Positions 21,883 to 25,310 of a stretch of 25,310 nt of DNA are shown here, piece after piece. Source of the stretch: a virus; the IMG/VR virus record IMGVR_UViG_3300023178_000247, positions 1 through 25,310 of that record; one strand, written 5' to 3'. The notes under the pieces are model-generated. The model was given only the letters and a program-made list of their open reading frames with translations, did no database searches and was not told where the DNA came from. Position 1 is the first letter of the stretch; every line of letters starts with the position of its first letter. The position numbers were made by a program, and so were the translations under genes.

Positions 21883-24800
21883 ATGGCAGTTGGTCGTATA
21901 TCTGGTCCTCTCTTAAAGTCGAATCTCGTAAGAAACGGGATTGATCTGGCTTTTGAGACGGACTTATTATATTTGGATGTTAATAACCAGCGTATTGGTA
22001 TTAAGACAAGTTCTCCTCAACACGAGTTAGACGTAGTAGGTTCAACAAGAACAACAAATTTAACAGCTACAAATAGTGCAGATCTTGCTGATGTAAACAT
22101 TGTTGGCAACACTATTTCAACTGATCAAGCATTTCTAAATCTAGGCACGCTAGACAACGTTGTTTATCAAAACAAATTGAGAGTAGACAGTATTGATATT
22201 GAAGGCAATACAATAAGTTCTAATGATTCTAATGCAAATATCGAACTAAGACCTAACGGCACAGGAACTGTGCAAATACAGTCAAACATGAATGTATCAG
22301 GTAATTTACACGCAACAGGAAGTATAACAGCTGATGGTGATATAGTATTAGGAGATCAAAATACAGATACAATTATATTTAATGCAGAAATTGCCAGCAA
22401 CATTGTTCCAGATGCAACAAACACTTATCAACTAGGTACTGATCCAGCAACAGGCGGAAGTCAATGGCGAGATATATATGTTAATAACTTTAATGCTTCT
22501 GCTATTACAACAGATGCACTTACTGTAAATGGTATAGACTTAATTAGTAAACACGGCAATATATATTATGTTGCTGAAAATGGCAATGACTCAAATGACG
22601 GTGATCATCCGCAAGCACCTTTTGCAAGTATAAAACATGCACTTTCTCAAGCAACTGACGGCGACACAGTTCATGTATATCCAGGAGAATACACAGAAGC
22701 GTTTCCGTTAACAATTCCTGTAGGTGTCACACTAAAAGGACACAGTATTAGAAGTGTAAATGTTTCGCCGACTACAGAAACAAGATATAACGATGCTATT
22801 TTAGTAAATGGCGAAAGTACTGTAGAAGATCTTACACTGAAAAATTTCTACAGTGGAGGCAATTATTTTGCAATTACAGAAATAGTAGATGCAGACACAT
22901 TCAAAGTAAATGTAGGAACAACTGCTCAAGCACATGCATATGTAAGTGGCGGTACAGTTGACTTTAGCGACAGCACTGCACCTTTGAATGTAAGTTCAGC
23001 TTCTTATAACGAAACTACAGGAGTGTTAACTATCACAACAGATGCTCCACACGACAGTTATGTAGGGCACAGTGTATTCATTTCAAATTTAACATTTAGT
23101 TGTAATGGAGACAATAGAGTTTTTCCAGATAACGGTTGGGGTTTCAGATTTGCAACTGACTTTGAAGTCACTACACGTTCACCATATATTAGAAACGTCA
23201 CAGTAATAACCAAAGGCACTACTCTTACAGCAGATGATCCTAGAGGATTTTTGTCAGGAGATGCTGGCAAAGGTGCTCTTGTAGATGGAGCATATGCGAC
23301 TGCTGACAGTAGAGAAGCAGCAATGTTATTCCATAGCGTGACATTTATTACCCCAGGTGTGGACGGTTTGGTTGCCACTAATGGTGCAAGAATTGAATGG
23401 TTGAACTGTTTCACATATTTTGCTAACAGGGGACTACATGCATTTGATAGCAATGCAGGTTTAGCATACGATGGTAAAACCAAAATTAGATTAAGTGGAA
23501 TAACAGGAACTTTCCAAGCAGGAGATACTGTGACATTTACGTCAACAGATGCATCAACAGTTGTTGCAGTCACAGTCGAAAGTGTAGATAATGGCATACT
23601 AACACTTGATGGTAAAAACACAGACTTGTTAGGTTTTGATTTTACACCTCAAAGCATTAGTGGTGCTCCTAGTGGTGCAAGTGCAACAACTATAGAAAAT
23701 GTTGATGTAAGAGATTTTGGCGCAGAAGTGCGTATGATTGGTAGTGCTAATGTTTATGGTAATTTTGGTTTAGTAGGAGACGGTGAAGGTGTAATTGTTT
23801 ACGCTATTGGACAGAATTTAGCATACATAGGAAATGGCAAAGAAGTTTCAAACGATCCAGAAAGTGTAAATCAAGCAAATGAAGTTGTAGAAACTAATGG
23901 AGCTAAGGTTAGATTTAGTAGTGTTGACCACAAGGGTGATTTCCGCGTAGGTGATTTATTTCATGTAAATCAAGAAGACGGCACAGTTGATTTTGCTGCA
24001 ACTAGTTTGAATATTAGTTTGACTGAAGGAGCAACTTTTACAGATGGAAGTAATACTACTTTTGTAAACGGTGAAAGAATTGATACAGGAAATATAAGAC
24101 TACAAGGTAATACAATAACAACTACAGCTGGAGATCTTATATTAGATAGCACAAGTGATAATATTGCAATTCAAAATAATGTATCTGTTGATGGTAATGT
24201 AGACGTCACTGGAGATGTCACAATAGGAGGAAATATTACACTTGGTGACAGTGGCGATGACAATATACAGATTGTTGCTGGAATAGCATCAGATCTCCGT
24301 CCTAATATTACAAGTAGATTTAGTTTAGGAACAAGTTCACAAACATGGGGTAATTTATTTGTAGATCAAGTTTTTATTGATGATTTAGAAATAAACACAA
24401 ATTACATTAGAACAACTACATCAAATGCTGATCTAGAATTAAGAGCTAATGGTACAGGTAGTGTTGTATTTCCTAATAACGATTTTATTATTTCAAATAA
24501 TTTAGAAGTACAAGGTACATCTAATCTAGGCGATTTGCAAATAAACGGTACAATGTCGCTCACAGGCGATATATCACAAACAGGAGATACTACTATAGAC
24601 GGAAGTGTTTCCGTAGGAACTAATTTAACTGTAGGTGCAAGAGCTGATTTTGAAAATATTTCCATAGCAGGAAACACAATTAGCACACAAGATAGCAATA
24701 GCGATTTAGAACTAATAGCTAGTGGAACAGGCAAGATATACATGCCTAATAATGATGTCTTAATCAATAATAATTTAACTGTTTTAGGTGACTTCAGTTT

Positions 24801-25310
24801 AGCAAACGCTACAAGTTCAGGTACCACATCTGCTAATAAATTTGATACAGGTGACATTGTAATATCACAAAACTTCATTACAACTACAAATAGTAATAGT
24901 GATCTAGAACTTAGAGCTGCTGGTACTGGTAGCATAGTAATAGATGATTTAACTATACAAAGTAATACTATAAGTGCAGTTAATAACCTTGAAATACAAG
25001 CCAATACAATAAACATTGATGGCACAGGTGCTATAAATCTTCCTTCAGGAACTGTTGCACAAAGACCTACAGCGACACCTGGAGCATTTAGATTCAACAC
25101 AGATGATAATTATTTTGAAGGATACAACGGTTCAAATTGGATTAGACTAGACGGTTTGCAGGATTTAGATGGTGATACACGTATAACAGCAGAACTTACT
25201 CCTGGCGCAAATGATGCTACTATTAGATTTTATGTTGAAAACCAAGTAGTTGCTGATATTAACAAAAACAGATTTAATACAAATAGACTAACCGTAGATG
25301 AGATAGAAAT
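21883..25310 (+). CDS. second large tail fibre protein, paralogue of the 17991 gene, 3' end outside window
   Basis: The frame opens at ATG 21883 with AAGGAG upstream and stays open to the window end, 1142 complete codons. The start MAVGRISGPLLKSNLVRNG mirrors the preceding fibre. A beta-helix domain begins near 225 (GNIYYVAENGNDSNDGDHPQ, then APFASIKHAL) and runs to about 690. It includes an extra insert near 330-415 and another near 525-605 that the first fibre lacks. Shared segments include the TRSPYIRNVTVITKGTT and DPRGFLSGDAGKGALVDGA stretches. Shaft repeats with N-G-T-G or A-G-T-G cores are encoded near 22210, 24405, 24675 and 24880. The module LPSGTVAQRPTATPGAFRFN plus FEGYNGSNW lies near 1050. 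Probably a host-recognition fibre made together with the first one. Confidence 0.88.
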   Translation, partial: MAVGRISGPLLKSNLVRNGIDLAFETDLLYLDVNNQRIGIKTSSPQHELDVVGSTRTTNLTATNSADLADVNIVGNTISTDQAFLNLGTLDNVVYQNKLRVDSIDIEGNTISSNDSNANIELRPNGTGTVQIQSNMNVSGNLHATGSITADGDIVLGDQNTDTIIFNAEIASNIVPDATNTYQLGTDPATGGSQWRDIYVNNFNASAITTDALTVNGIDLISKHGNIYYVAENGNDSNDGDHPQAPFASIKHALSQATDGDTVHVYPGEYTEAFPLTIPVGVTLKGHSIRSVNVSPTTETRYNDAILVNGESTVEDLTLKNFYSGGNYFAITEIVDADTFKVNVGTTAQAHAYVSGGTVDFSDSTAPLNVSSASYNETTGVLTITTDAPHDSYVGHSVFISNLTFSCNGDNRVFPDNGWGFRFATDFEVTTRSPYIRNVTVITKGTTLTADDPRGFLSGDAGKGALVDGAYATADSREAAMLFHSVTFITPGVDGLVATNGARIEWLNCFTYFANRGLHAFDSNAGLAYDGKTKIRLSGITGTFQAGDTVTFTSTDASTVVAVTVESVDNGILTLDGKNTDLLGFDFTPQSISGAPSGASATTIENVDVRDFGAEVRMIGSANVYGNFGLVGDGEGVIVYAIGQNLAYIGNGKEVSNDPESVNQANEVVETNGAKVRFSSVDHKGDFRVGDLFHVNQEDGTVDFAATSLNISLTEGATFTDGSNTTFVNGERIDTGNIRLQGNTITTTAGDLILDSTSDNIAIQNNVSVDGNVDVTGDVTIGGNITLGDSGDDNIQIVAGIASDLRPNITSRFSLGTSSQTWGNLFVDQVFIDDLEINTNYIRTTTSNADLELRANGTGSVVFPNNDFIISNNLEVQGTSNLGDLQINGTMSLTGDISQTGDTTIDGSVSVGTNLTVGARADFENISIAGNTISTQDSNSDLELIASGTGKIYMPNNDVLINNNLTVLGDFSLANATSSGTTSANKFDTGDIVISQNFITTTNSNSDLELRAAGTGSIVIDDLTIQSNTISAVNNLEIQANTINIDGTGAINLPSGTVAQRPTATPGAFRFNTDDNYFEGYNGSNWIRLDGLQDLDGDTRITAELTPGANDATIRFYVENQVVADINKNRFNTNRLTVDEIE

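Noticed and set aside
23058-25100. Minus-strand frames of 187, 60 and 232 codons in the second fibre region
   Set aside because: They are antisense to the open + strand fibre frame that runs off the window; their hydrophobic content reflects Thr/Asn-rich repeats read backwards.
1-25310. CRISPR array, insertion sequence or prophage attachment site
   Set aside because: No spaced direct repeats of CRISPR type, no transposase, no integrase and no att-like duplications were seen; repeats found are intragenic protein repeats.

Overview
The window is part of the genome of a T4-like marine myovirus (tailed phage with a contractile tail). The genes point to the cyanophage / SAR11-phage side of this group rather than to coliphage T4 itself. 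The evidence is an AT-rich sequence, T4 core genes in recognisable order (gp47, gp46, gp26/gp51, gp20, a gp67-like core protein, gp21, gp22, gp23), a conserved small 'ILRELF...TRKTRLTL' gene next to the portal, an MGRPINK virion protein after the capsid gene, and huge repetitive fibre genes. No host gene, tRNA, insertion sequence or CRISPR array was seen. The host assignment is an inference.

Region 1 (1-3151) is replication/recombination. It holds the end of the gp47 nuclease, the full gp46 zinc-hook ATPase, two small conserved-looking proteins and a small GIY-YIG-type nuclease, all on the + strand and tightly packed. Region 2 (3150-3545) has no gene. It is GC-richer than its surroundings and folds on paper into a nested, multi-domain RNA followed by a terminator-like hairpin; it is a candidate structured non-coding RNA.

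Region 3 (3622-8326) holds tail and injected-protein genes on both strands. A small minus-strand gene is followed by a + strand membrane-helix protein that starts with a T4-style capsid-targeting leader (MKVYQITE|A). The minus-strand gp26 and gp51-like hub-assembly genes come next; they overlap in the -1 frame around a perfect T TTT TTC slippery site. Last is a large + strand tape-measure-like protein. gp26 and the tape-measure gene appear to be read from late promoters that face each other over the same 27 bp.

Region 4 (8328-15102) is head morphogenesis: portal gp20, a conserved small gene carrying an apparent 2-nt frameshift, an unrecognised gene with a GNGTSR motif, the acidic gp67-like core protein, prohead protease gp21, scaffold gp22 and major capsid gp23, closed by a strong terminator. 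gp21 is expected to process gp22, gp23 and the leader-bearing internal protein.

Region 5 (15184-25310) holds virion surface and fibre genes. An MGRPINK protein follows a structured leader. Then come three smaller fibre/attachment proteins, a 1251-residue beta-helix fibre, and a paralogous fibre that runs off the window end. All share modules: a beta-strand repeat with an NGTG core and a 'LPxGTxAQRP...FExYxGxxW' cap. Candidate T4-type late promoters (core ATAAATA) recur ahead of the structural transcription units.
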